Positions 17,838 to 26,359 of a stretch of DNA of 64,000 nucleotides are shown in pieces. Source of the DNA: Planctomycetota bacterium (GTDB lineage: Bacteria > Planctomycetota > JAPUJT01); assembly GCA_027296055.1 (NCBI GenBank), contig JAPUJT010000087.1:1-64000 (forward strand), in the 5' to 3' direction. Under the pieces are notes generated by a model. The model searched no databases, was not told the DNA's origin, and saw only the letters and a list, made by a program, of their open reading frames with translations. How positions within the stretch are numbered: position 1 is the stretch's first letter; every line of letters starts with the position of its first letter. The position numbers and the translations under genes were made by a program.

Positions 17838-20237
17838 ATGAGGGAGAGATTACGGGGGGGCCTTCCTTTTGCCGTCCTCCTGGGAGTCACGATCGCCGTC
17901 TTCTGGGAGGCGATTTTCACGGGGAAGACATTCTTTTCCCGGGATCTGTTCCACCTCTACTACCCGATCAAGCTCTTCATCCGGGAGTCGATTCTCGACG
18001 GGAGGCTCCCCCTCTGGAACCCCCACATCTACTGCGGGATGCCGTTCCTCGGCGATTTCATCTCGAGCGTCTTCTATCCGCTGAACGCGATCTTCCTTCT
18101 CCTTCCGATGGGGTGGGCGTTTCGCCTGTTCATCATCCTCCACTACTTCCTCGCCTCCATCTTCGGCTACCTGTACCACCGATCCCGCGGCGGGTCGCGA
18201 GAGGCGGCGGTCCTGGTCGGGGTCTCGTTCGGCTTCTCCGGCTACCTCCTCTCGGTGCACAACAACCTGATCTATCTCCAGACGGGAGTCTGGACCCCGC
18301 TCTTCCTCCTCCTCGCGATCCGCAGCCGGAGGAGCTGGGGCTCAGCGGCGGGCGCGATGGCCGTCCTCGGATTGCAGTTTCTCGGGGGTGATCTGCAGGG
18401 GGCGTTCTTGTCCGCTACCATCGGTGGCCTCGCCTGCTTCCTCCTCCCGGAGACCGAGGCCGGTGTAGCAATGCCCTCCCGGGGAAGGAGGGCGGCGGGT
18501 ATCGGATTGATCCTGGCAGGTGGGGTGGCCATCGCCGCGATCCAGTGGATGCCGGCCCTCGCCTGGTCGGATCTCTCCCCCCGTGGTGGGGGGTTATCCT
18601 ACGAGGAAGCGACGGAGTGGTCGCTCCATCCCGTTCAGCTTATCGAGATGGTGACGCCCGGGATCTTCGGAGACCGCTTCGATCACTCCTTCTGGGCCAG
18701 GTTCCTGGTGAACAGCCGCTTCGGAACTCCCTGGGCGTACGCCGTCACGATCGGCGTAGTCCCCCTCTTCCTCGCGGCCGGGGCGGTCTTCTCGCGAAAG
18801 GCGGGAAGAGAAGTCTACTTCTGGGGTCTGGTGGGTCTCGTCTCTCTTCTGCTCGCCCTCGGACGACATGTCCCCGCGTATCGGATCTTCTACGAGATCC
18901 CGGGGTTCGACATCTTTCGGTTCCCTGCAAAATTCTTCTACCTGACGACGCTCTCGATCGCTCTCGTCTCGGGCATCGCCCTGGACCGCCTTCTGGGCGA
19001 AGGGAAGAGTCGAGTGGTAGCGATCCGCACCGGGCTCCTGTCCGTCACCGTCCTGGTCTTCGTCACTTTCGCTGCGCTCCTCATCTTCCGCCAGGCGATG
19101 ACCGAGTTCTTCGTGGGAGAGACCAATGACCTGGGGGATGTGGACAAGATCGATGCGATGCAGTCCGTGTCCTTCGGCTTGCTGAAGGGGGGCTTCGTCC
19201 TCGGGATGCTGACAATCCTCTTTCACTTGAAGGCGGAGGACGGCCTCGGAGATCGCCTGTTCAGGCTGATCCTCGTCGGGGTGACTCTTGTCGAGCTGAC
19301 GATGTTGCATGCCGGAACGAGGATCACGGCCGCTCCCGACCTGTACGAAGCGACGTCTGCAACCGTCACAGGGGTCCGATCGATCCCGATGGAGGGGTAC
19401 CGCTTCGTCCGGGAGAGGGGATCGTATTTCGCCTATCCGGAGGCGGAGTATCGCTTCAGCTACCGTGACCTTCCGGAGCGGAAGCAGCGGTTTTTCTCCG
19501 ATTCCCTCCAACCGAATCTCGGGATGATCTACGGCCTGGACGACGCCATCGGCTATTCTCCGGCCGAACCTACCCGTCTGTTGCGGTTCATGGTCGCGCT
19601 GAAGGACCGTCACTTCACTCGTTACACGCTGCTCGGAGTGCGCGCCTTTGTTGCGGAATCGGGCGTCGAGTCGAGAGAGATTCCCCTTCATCGACTCCGG
19701 AGCGTTGTCACGCGCAAGGGGACGCGCTTCGCTGTCCTGGAGAATCCGTCCGCCCTTCCCAGGGCCCGGCTCTTCTCGAAGGGTCTGCAGGTGCCCACGG
19801 AGGAGGCGGCCCTGGATGCCCTTCGAGGAGTGGACTTCGATCCGAACGAGACGATCGTACTGGGGGGAGGCACCGGGGCCCTCGATTTCGGTCCGGCCGA
19901 GCGGACGCTGGTGACGGAATCGTACGTCCCCGGAGAGGTCTCCTTCCGCGTGACGTCGACCTCGGGTTCGCATCTCCTCTTCAACGAATCCTGGTCCCCA
20001 GGATGGGAAGCGACGATCGACGATGTGCCGACTCCTATACGGAGGGCGAATTTTCTCATGCAGGCGATCAACGTGCCACCGGGATCGCACCGGGTGATTT
20101 TTCGATATCGCTCCCCCGCCCTCTACCGAGGAGGCCTCCTCTCCCTGATTGCCGTAGCATTGGCGATCGGCATCGCCATCGGCAGCGGTGTCCTCTCTCT
20201 TGTTCGGGCGCGCCGGAGCGTCGTCTCGGGAGGTTGA
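17838..20237 (+). CDS. YfhO-like multi-pass membrane protein
   Basis: The 799-residue product has about a dozen hydrophobic helices in its first 460 residues: the first at 10-28, then clusters at 80-140, 150-180, 215-240, 290-360 and 380-430. A soluble C-terminal part (470-760) and a last TM helix near 768-790 follow. The early acidic motif FFSRDLFHLYYPIKLF after TM1 and LYYP/WNP elements match YfhO proteins, a GT-C-like group thought to glycosylate envelope polymers using lipid-linked sugars. It precedes the lpx operon. The stop region carries the -35 of the lpxK promoter. The role in envelope glycan decoration is inferred. Confidence 0.75.
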   Translation: MRERLRGGLPFAVLLGVTIAVFWEAIFTGKTFFSRDLFHLYYPIKLFIRESILDGRLPLWNPHIYCGMPFLGDFISSVFYPLNAIFLLLPMGWAFRLFIILHYFLASIFGYLYHRSRGGSREAAVLVGVSFGFSGYLLSVHNNLIYLQTGVWTPLFLLLAIRSRRSWGSAAGAMAVLGLQFLGGDLQGAFLSATIGGLACFLLPETEAGVAMPSRGRRAAGIGLILAGGVAIAAIQWMPALAWSDLSPRGGGLSYEEATEWSLHPVQLIEMVTPGIFGDRFDHSFWARFLVNSRFGTPWAYAVTIGVVPLFLAAGAVFSRKAGREVYFWGLVGLVSLLLALGRHVPAYRIFYEIPGFDIFRFPAKFFYLTTLSIALVSGIALDRLLGEGKSRVVAIRTGLLSVTVLVFVTFAALLIFRQAMTEFFVGETNDLGDVDKIDAMQSVSFGLLKGGFVLGMLTILFHLKAEDGLGDRLFRLILVGVTLVELTMLHAGTRITAAPDLYEATSATVTGVRSIPMEGYRFVRERGSYFAYPEAEYRFSYRDLPERKQRFFSDSLQPNLGMIYGLDDAIGYSPAEPTRLLRFMVALKDRHFTRYTLLGVRAFVAESGVESREIPLHRLRSVVTRKGTRFAVLENPSALPRARLFSKGLQVPTEEAALDALRGVDFDPNETIVLGGGTGALDFGPAERTLVTESYVPGEVSFRVTSTSGSHLLFNESWSPGWEATIDDVPTPIRRANFLMQAINVPPGSHRVIFRYRSPALYRGGLLSLIAVALAIGIAIGSGVLSLVRARRSVVSGG

Positions 20238-20263
20238 CGATTCAACCTTACCCCCGTTAGAAT
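20234..20263 (+). promoter_or_regulatory. Promoter for the lpxK-hldE-gmhA operon
   Basis: TTGACG (20234-20239), overlapping the end of the YfhO-type gene, an 18-base spacer, then TAGAAT (20258-20263). The lpxK ATG is at 20273, so the transcript would have almost no leader unless a downstream start is used. Confidence 0.5.
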
Positions 20264-20272
20264 TCTGAACTT

Positions 20273-21397
20273 ATGGCGAGTACGGACGCGATTTCGCCTG
20301 CCATCCGGCAGCGGGGTGGGCCCTTGCCTCCTTCATCCAGAGGTCTACGGGCCCGGCTCCCGAACATCCTCGAGGAGGGTTCGGGTGGGATAGGGATCGG
20401 GCTGCTCCGAGGAGCCTGCTCGCTGGTCTCGATTCCCTACGGACTCATCGTGCGGGCTCGGGCAGCGGCGTATCGGAGTGGCCTCATGCCATCCCACCGC
20501 CTCCCACGCCCTGTCATCTGCGTGGGAAACATCACCGCCGGGGGAACGGGGAAGACACCTGTGGTGGAGGCGCTGGCCCGACGCATCGGTGAGAAGAGAA
20601 AGGTGGGCATTCTCATCCGTGGATATGCTCCCGGACCGGACGGGAGCGACGAGGTCGGGCTGCTTCGAACCAACCTGCCGGGTGTCGGTGTCTTCCCTGG
20701 GCCCGATCGAGTCAGGATGGGGCGCGAGGCCCTGGAGGCGAACGAGATCGACGTCTTCATCCTCGATGACGGGTTTCAGCACCATCGCCTCGAGAGAGAC
20801 CTCGACATCGTGACGATAGACGCCCTTCGCCCCTTCGGCTTTGGCCGCCTCCTCCCGCGGGGCCTCCTTCGGGAGCCGATCACCGGGCTACGTCGAGCCC
20901 GCGTCGTAGCCCTGACCCGGACGAATCAGGTGGAGGTTGATGAGGTCCGGGCCATCCGCGCCGAGATCGAGAGAGTCCATCCGGAGGCGATGATCATCGA
21001 ATGTGCTGCCGTCTCATCCCTTGCGCGGGATCCCGATACTCCCGAGATCCCCGCGTCGGCCCGGCCACTGGAGGGGAAGACGGTGCTCGCCTTCTGTGGC
21101 ATCGGAAATCCGGAGACCTTCTCGAGGTCGCTCCGTGAGATGGGATCGGCGTCCGCGCCGATTGTCTTCCCCGATCACCACGGTTACTCCTCGGACGACA
21201 TCCGCTTTCTGGAAGCGGAGGGGAAGCGATCGGGGGCCACCGCCTGGGTCACCACGCAGAAGGATGAACCAAAAGTTCGCCGGCTATCCCCCCCCTCCCC
21301 GCTCTGGACCCTTCGCCTGAGAGCGGAGTTTCGCTCCGGCCTGGAGGCGCTCGATGAGATCATCGAGGAGGCTCTTGCTTCCGGGAGAGCCGTCTGA
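20273..21397 (+). CDS. lpxK: Tetraacyldisaccharide 4'-kinase (lipid A)
   Basis: LpxK phosphorylates the 4' position of the lipid A disaccharide at the inner face of the cytoplasmic membrane. The 374-residue product has the family P-loop GNITAGGTGKTP (85-96), the catalytic-region motif DDGFQH (about 164-169) and the segment RPFGFGRLLPRGLLREP. The membrane-associating N-terminus (about 40-62) precedes VICVGN. About 30 extra N-terminal residues before the usual beginning raise the possibility of a later start. The stop overlaps the next ATG (TGATG), making this the first gene of a coupled six-gene envelope operon. Confidence 0.93.
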   Translation: MASTDAISPAIRQRGGPLPPSSRGLRARLPNILEEGSGGIGIGLLRGACSLVSIPYGLIVRARAAAYRSGLMPSHRLPRPVICVGNITAGGTGKTPVVEALARRIGEKRKVGILIRGYAPGPDGSDEVGLLRTNLPGVGVFPGPDRVRMGREALEANEIDVFILDDGFQHHRLERDLDIVTIDALRPFGFGRLLPRGLLREPITGLRRARVVALTRTNQVEVDEVRAIRAEIERVHPEAMIIECAAVSSLARDPDTPEIPASARPLEGKTVLAFCGIGNPETFSRSLREMGSASAPIVFPDHHGYSSDDIRFLEAEGKRSGATAWVTTQKDEPKVRRLSPPSPLWTLRLRAEFRSGLEALDEIIEEALASGRAV

Positions 21398-22389
21398 TGG
21401 CCAGAAGGGCGGGCAAGATAATTCGGGGGAGGAAGAGCCCCCGGGCGATCGTCGGAATTCCCATCTATCTGATCGTGCGCTTCCTCGGAGCGATCATCGG
21501 AAGGATGCCTCTGGGCCTCTCCCTCGCCTCGGCTCGCGCGGCGGCCTGGGTGGCCTATCAGCTAGATCGCAGGCATCACCGGATCGCGACGGAGAATCTG
21601 ATGCAGGCGTACGGAGACGCCCTCTCCGCCGCGGAGCGAGAGCGGATCATCCTGGGCGCCTATCAGAACCTCACCTTGAACGTCGTGGAAATCATCCAGG
21701 TCCTGAGGAGACTGCGACCGGGGGAGGAGGGCCGGTACATCGAGTTGTCCGGCGAGGAGCACCCCGCAGGGGTCCTGTCGGCCGGAAAGGGAATCGTGCT
21801 GGTCTCCGGCCATCTAGGAAACTGGGAGATGCTGTCGGCAGTCGCCCGGATGACCAGCATCCCGATTCATGGGGTGGTCCAGCCCCGCGCGAACCCTTGG
21901 CTCGAGGAGTATCTGTTGAGGATTCGGCGCGCTCTCGGCGCGGAGATCGTGATGAAGAAGGGCGCCGTCCGGGCATCCATCGATGTCTTGCGTGAGGGGA
22001 AGGCAGTAGGGATCCTCGTGGATCAGAATCAGCGCCGAGATGGGATCTTCGTCGATTTTTTTGGAAGGAAGGCGTCCACGGTCCGCGCGGCGGCCCTTCT
22101 CGCCCGGAGGGCGGGCGCCCCCATCGTTGTGGTCTACGTCCGGCGCTTGCCGGGGAATCTGCGTTACCTCGTCCGGTTCCTGGAGCCGATCCCCGCCGTC
22201 CGAACCTCCAGCGCGGCGGAGGACATCCAGAAGATGACCGAGCAGTTTACCCGCCAGCTGGAAGGGGCGATCCGGGAGTGCCCGGAACAGTGGCTCTGGC
22301 TCCACCGTCGGTGGAGGACGCGTCCACCTGAGGAGAAGGCCGCGCCGACACCCGACCTGGCGGGGGCCCGAGATTCGCGGAACGCGTGA
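21397..22389 (+). CDS. Lipid A late acyltransferase (LpxL/HtrB family)
   Basis: The 330-residue product belongs to the lysophospholipid acyltransferase-like lipid A family. One membrane helix lies near residues 20-38. The catalytic HX4E box sits in VSGHLGNWEML (His 139, Glu 144), followed by GILVDQNQRRDGIFVDFFG, the second family signature. It transfers a secondary acyl chain to Kdo-lipid A. A paralogue follows immediately, so the two probably add different chains. Start and stop overlap their neighbours (TGATG on both sides). Which copy is LpxL and which LpxM cannot be told from sequence. Confidence 0.9.
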   Translation: MARRAGKIIRGRKSPRAIVGIPIYLIVRFLGAIIGRMPLGLSLASARAAAWVAYQLDRRHHRIATENLMQAYGDALSAAERERIILGAYQNLTLNVVEIIQVLRRLRPGEEGRYIELSGEEHPAGVLSAGKGIVLVSGHLGNWEMLSAVARMTSIPIHGVVQPRANPWLEEYLLRIRRALGAEIVMKKGAVRASIDVLREGKAVGILVDQNQRRDGIFVDFFGRKASTVRAAALLARRAGAPIVVVYVRRLPGNLRYLVRFLEPIPAVRTSSAAEDIQKMTEQFTRQLEGAIRECPEQWLWLHRRWRTRPPEEKAAPTPDLAGARDSRNA

Positions 22390-23366
22390 TGGGTTCGAGA
22401 AAGAAGCGGAAACGGTCCAGGTTCTTCGTCTACTCTTCCGTCCGCCTCTTCGTGGGCGTCTTCTCGTCCATCCCCCTGCCGATCACTCTCTTGATGGGAC
22501 GGTTCGTCGGGTGGGCGGTCCGGCTGGCCGATCGGAGGCACAGGCTCGTGGCCATGGAGAACCTCGATGCCGCGTACGGAGACTCGCTCTCGGTGTCGGA
22601 GAAGGAACGGATCATCGAGGGGATCTATCGCAACCTCGGCATGATCCTGGTCGAGCTGATCAAGACGCCTTCCCTCATCCGGCGGGAGTCCTGGCGAGAG
22701 CGAATTCATGTCGACGGAGAGGAGCATGCCCGCGAGGCGGCGGCCCTGGGTCGGGGAGTCCTGTTCATCTCCGGTCACTTGGGAAACTGGGAGCTGCTGG
22801 GTCTGGGGATCACGCTGCTCGGGTATCCCCTCCACGGGATGGCGCGACCCCTCGACAACCCCATGCTGGACAGGTTCCTGCTCCGATCTCGAACGCGCTA
22901 CGGGCAGAAGATCGTCCCACAGGCCGGCTCGTTCGTCTCCTTCCTGCGGATCCTACGCCGTGGCGGCTTCGTCGGGATCCTCGTGGATCAGAATCAGAAG
23001 GAAGGGGGTGTCTTCGTCGACTTCTTCGGGCGACAGGCCGCCACTATCCGGACGGTTGCGGCGCTTCATCGAAGGACCGGGGCCCCGATCGTCACCGGTT
23101 ATATCCGGCGGGAGCCCGGAACCTTCCGCCATAGGATCCGCATCGATCCCGCTATCATCATCGAGAGGACCGGCGACTCCGAAGGGGACATCCGTCGGAC
23201 CACGCAAGCGTTTACCTCCCGGATCGAAGAGTATGTCCGGGAGACGCCCGATCATTGGCTCTGGCTCCACAGGCGATGGAAGACGAGGCCGGCGGGCGAA
23301 GGATGGTCAGCGAGGAGATCATGGAAGACTCGAAGAAAAGGGGCCCGTCCGCTCCAATCGACCTGA
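22389..23366 (+). CDS. Second lipid A late acyltransferase (LpxL/LpxM family)
   Basis: The 325-residue product is a close paralogue of the gene before it. A membrane helix lies near residues 18-45. The HX4E box is ISGHLGNWELL (His 130, Glu 135), and GILVDQNQKEGGVFVDFFG matches the second motif. ATG 22389 overlaps the previous stop. A GTG three bases upstream is possible but less likely. A C-terminal HWLWLHRRWKTRP block is also shared with copy 1. The next gene starts inside its 3' end, indicating tight coupling. Duplication of the acyltransferase next to lpxK suggests hexa-acylated lipid A; that is inference. Confidence 0.9.
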   Translation: MGSRKKRKRSRFFVYSSVRLFVGVFSSIPLPITLLMGRFVGWAVRLADRRHRLVAMENLDAAYGDSLSVSEKERIIEGIYRNLGMILVELIKTPSLIRRESWRERIHVDGEEHAREAAALGRGVLFISGHLGNWELLGLGITLLGYPLHGMARPLDNPMLDRFLLRSRTRYGQKIVPQAGSFVSFLRILRRGGFVGILVDQNQKEGGVFVDFFGRQAATIRTVAALHRRTGAPIVTGYIRREPGTFRHRIRIDPAIIIERTGDSEGDIRRTTQAFTSRIEEYVRETPDHWLWLHRRWKTRPAGEGWSARRSWKTRRKGARPLQST

Positions 23367-24274
23367 GTGACGTGCAGTCGCGTCCACTTGCCGAGTGTCG
23401 CCACCTGGTTCGGCTTGAGGACTTCGCGCGGCCGGTGGATCTGGACGCGTCCGCGGTGGAGTTCCTCGATTCGTTGCCGAGGATCCTGGCTGGCAATCGC
23501 CTCCGAGATCTGGCCTCGGCGATGGCACGGGCGCACCGGGAGAGCCGGTCGGTCATCTTCGCCATGGGCGGGCACGTGGTGAAGGTGGGGATGAGCCCGC
23601 TGATCATCGATCTGATGCAGCGCGGACTGATCTCCGCCCTGGCGGTCAACGGGTCCTTCGCCATCCACGACATGGAGATCGCCCTGATCGGCCGCACCTC
23701 CGAGAGGATCGAGGAGGTCCTTCCCGAGGGCCTGTTCGGTATGGCCCGCGAGACGGCCGAAGGGTTCGCTCGGGCCGCCGCGGCCGCCGCCCGCGATGGG
23801 TCGGGCCTCGGCGCCGCCCTGGGCAACGAGGTAAAGGACGCCCCTCATCACGGCGCCAGCGTGCTGGCCGCCGCGACCCGACATCAGGTTCCGATCACGG
23901 TTCATGTCGCGATAGGAACGGATACCGTTCACATGCATCCTGGACTCTCCGGCGCCGATCTGGGAGAGGCGAGCCTGACCGATTTCCGTATCCTGGCCGG
24001 CGCGGCGCGGCGCCTGGCGGGCGGCGTCTGGGTCAATGTGGGATCCGCTGTGATCCTCCCGGAGGTCTTCCTCAAGGTCGTCAGCGTGCTTCGGAATCTG
24101 GGGGAGGACATGGATGGGATCACGGCGGCGGATCTCGACTTCGTCCGCCACTATCGGCCGGAGGTCAACGTCATGTCGCGGCCCGCCAGCAAGGGCATCT
24201 CCCTGACGGGACACCACGAGATCTTGCTGCCTCTGCTGCGCCTGGCCCTTCTGAAGGAGCTGGAATCAACGTGA
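23321..24274 (+). CDS. Unknown Rossmann-like protein inside the LPS operon
   Basis: The product is about 317 residues from ATG 23321 (GCGAGGAG upstream), overlapping the acyltransferase by 46 bases and ending in a GTGA overlap with hldE. Visible blocks are VIFAMGGHVVKVGMSP, NGSFAIHDMEIALIGRTSE, a nearby Ala-rich helix, NEVKDAPHHGASVLAAATRH, and VAIGTDTVHMHPGLSGADLGE. The Gly-rich strand-turn-helix elements and conserved His/Asp residues suggest an enzyme. They recall deoxyhypusine-synthase-like NAD-binding proteins, but I would not assign the reaction. No membrane segment is seen. Its position between lipid A acylation and ADP-heptose synthesis implies an envelope sugar or lipid step, unproven. 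Confidence 0.75.
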   Translation: MEDSKKRGPSAPIDLSDVQSRPLAECRHLVRLEDFARPVDLDASAVEFLDSLPRILAGNRLRDLASAMARAHRESRSVIFAMGGHVVKVGMSPLIIDLMQRGLISALAVNGSFAIHDMEIALIGRTSERIEEVLPEGLFGMARETAEGFARAAAAAARDGSGLGAALGNEVKDAPHHGASVLAAATRHQVPITVHVAIGTDTVHMHPGLSGADLGEASLTDFRILAGAARRLAGGVWVNVGSAVILPEVFLKVVSVLRNLGEDMDGITAADLDFVRHYRPEVNVMSRPASKGISLTGHHEILLPLLRLALLKELEST

Positions 24275-25755
24275 GCGCACACCGCTACGCGCCTTACGGG
24301 AGGCTCGCCTCCATCCTCTCCGAAGGGAAGTCACCTCGAATCCTCGTGGTAGGAGATCTGATCCTCGATCGATACCTGTTCGGGGAAGTGTCTCGCGTCT
24401 CGCCCGAGGCCCCCGTGCCTGTCCTCCTCGAGAGAGGGTACGAGGAACGTCTGGGCGGGGCGGGGAACGTCCTGGCAAACCTCTGGGGACTGGGGGCGGA
24501 CGCCTGGGGCATCGGTGTGGTGGGTGAAGATGCGGAGGGGAAACGAATCTCGAGCCTCCTCGGGGATCGGGGGAAGGGGGTCGTGGACCCGAGCCGGCCT
24601 ACGACGGTGAAGACCCGCGCTATCGCGCGGGGTCAGCAGGTCCTCCGGGTCGATCGCGAGCTGACGGCGCCCATCCCGACATCCGTGGAGACGGACATCA
24701 TCGAAGAGGCGATCCAGCAGGTTCATCGGAGCGACGCCGTCGTGATCTCCGACTACGGCAAGGGCGTCTGCACGCCCCGTCTCCTGGGTGCCATCCTCGG
24801 GGTGGCCCGGGATCGGGGGGCGACGGTTGTGGTGGATCCGAAGGGCGCTGATTTTTCTCGATACCGCGGCGCCGCGGTGCTCACGCCAAACATCGCCGAG
24901 GCGGAGGAGGCCCTCGGGGTCTCGTCACGCGAGGAGACCCTCTTCCTGAAGGCGGTGGCGGATTGCATCGGAACCCTGGATCTCCTCGGCCTGGTCGTGA
25001 CTCATGGATCCGAAGGGATCTCTCTCCACGAGCCTACGGGGGGGGAGACTCGATTTCCCGCCAGAGCGCGATCTGTCTACGACGTGACGGGCGCCGGCGA
25101 CACCGTGACCGCCGCGATGACGGTCGCCCTGGTTCGGGGAGCGAGTCTCCCCGAAGCCGTCGGCCTGGCGAATTTGGCAGCCGGGATCGTGGTCGGCAAG
25201 GTCGGTGCGGTCCCGGTGACGAGGGAAGAGATCCTGGCCTCGATCGGTGGAGCCGGGGATGCCAAGGTCCTCCCGCGCGCAGAGCTGGAGCCCGCTCTCG
25301 CGCGAAGACGCTCCCGGGGGGAGCGCGTGGTCTTCACCAACGGGTGCTTCGACGTGCTTCACATCGGACACATCCGGCAGATGCAGCATGCCCGTGCCCT
25401 CGGCGACTGCCTCGTCGTCGGTCTGAATACGGATCGGTCCGTGCAGGCGGGGAAGGGAGGAGGGCGGCCTGTCATGCCGGAAGCGGAGCGGGCGGAGCTG
25501 GTAGCCAGCCTCGAGTCGGTGGACTATGTCACGCTGTTCGATGAGGAGACCCCGGAGCGTTTGATCGAAGAGGTCCGGCCGGACGTCCTCGTCAAAGGGG
25601 CGGATTACGAGGGGGAGGTCGTCGTGGGCCGGGAGTTCGTCGAGTCGTACGGGGGGGAAGTCGTTCTCAGCCCGATGGTAGATGGCGTCTCGACGACCGC
25701 TATCATCGAGAGGATTCAGAGGCTCATTAACCGGACGGAAGGGAGCGCGAGATAG
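24271..25755 (+). CDS. hldE: Bifunctional heptose-7-phosphate kinase / heptose-1-phosphate adenylyltransferase
   Basis: The 494-residue fusion makes ADP-heptose for the LPS core. The N-terminal PfkB-type kinase has ILVVGDLILDRYLFG at the front and the catalytic TGAGDTVTAA loop near 272. The C-terminal nucleotidyltransferase starts near 350 with TNGCFDVLHIGHI and continues with GLNTDRSV and VLVKGADY. Both halves look complete and the length equals E. coli HldE. GTG 24271 overlaps the preceding stop, and its TAG overlaps the GTG of gmhA. The second enzyme of the pathway, gmhA, follows; a GmhB phosphatase is not in the window. Confidence 0.96.
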   Translation: MSAHRYAPYGRLASILSEGKSPRILVVGDLILDRYLFGEVSRVSPEAPVPVLLERGYEERLGGAGNVLANLWGLGADAWGIGVVGEDAEGKRISSLLGDRGKGVVDPSRPTTVKTRAIARGQQVLRVDRELTAPIPTSVETDIIEEAIQQVHRSDAVVISDYGKGVCTPRLLGAILGVARDRGATVVVDPKGADFSRYRGAAVLTPNIAEAEEALGVSSREETLFLKAVADCIGTLDLLGLVVTHGSEGISLHEPTGGETRFPARARSVYDVTGAGDTVTAAMTVALVRGASLPEAVGLANLAAGIVVGKVGAVPVTREEILASIGGAGDAKVLPRAELEPALARRRSRGERVVFTNGCFDVLHIGHIRQMQHARALGDCLVVGLNTDRSVQAGKGGGRPVMPEAERAELVASLESVDYVTLFDEETPERLIEEVRPDVLVKGADYEGEVVVGREFVESYGGEVVLSPMVDGVSTTAIIERIQRLINRTEGSAR

Positions 25756-26330
25756 TGCAGCAGGGGAAGGAGCCTGTCAGCGAGGGGATGCGGGAGGCGG
25801 TCCGGATCTTGGAGGCGATGCTGTCTGCCGCGCCCGCAGAGATCGAGGGTCTCGCCGATCGGATCGCCGACGCGCTCCGACGGGGCGGGCGAGTCTTTCT
25901 GTTCGGCAACGGGGGAAGCGCCGCCGACGCCCAGCACATTGCCTGTGAGCTGGTCGGACGCCTCCGCGGTGACCGGCCGGCCCTTTCTGCGACCGCTTTC
26001 AGCACCGACACGTCGGTTCTGACGGCGCTCGGGAACGATAGGGGATTCGAGCAGATCTTCTCCCGTCAGGTAGAGGCCCATGTCCGGGAGGGGGACGTCG
26101 TGATCGGTCTCTCGACGAGCGGGCGATCTCCCAACGTGCTGGAAGGGCTCGAGACGGCCCGGCGGGTCGGGGCGCTGACGGTCGCGTTCACTGGACAGGA
26201 TGACTCGCCGATCACGGAGGCGGCGTCGGTCTCGATCCGGATCCCGTCCTCCGATACGCCCCGGATCCAGGAGGCGCACATCCTGGTCGGGCACCTCCTC
26301 TGCGACGCGATCGAGAGGCGACTGGTCTGA
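25755..26330 (+). CDS. gmhA: Sedoheptulose-7-phosphate isomerase
   Basis: The 191-residue SIS-domain enzyme converts sedoheptulose 7-phosphate to D-glycero-D-manno-heptose 7-phosphate, the first ADP-heptose step. Family hallmarks are FLFGNGGSAADAQHIACELVG (about 48-68), the phosphate-binding GLSTSGRSPNVLEGLE (about 119-134) and a C-terminal EAHILVGHLLCDAIE helix with the metal-binding Glu and His residues. The GTG start overlaps the hldE stop (TAGTG). It is the last gene of the coupled envelope operon; the pilT-like genes follow after a short gap. Confidence 0.94.
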   Translation: MQQGKEPVSEGMREAVRILEAMLSAAPAEIEGLADRIADALRRGGRVFLFGNGGSAADAQHIACELVGRLRGDRPALSATAFSTDTSVLTALGNDRGFEQIFSRQVEAHVREGDVVIGLSTSGRSPNVLEGLETARRVGALTVAFTGQDDSPITEAASVSIRIPSSDTPRIQEAHILVGHLLCDAIERRLV

Positions 26331-26359
26331 CCAGGACCAAGGCGACGAGGCGAACGAAC

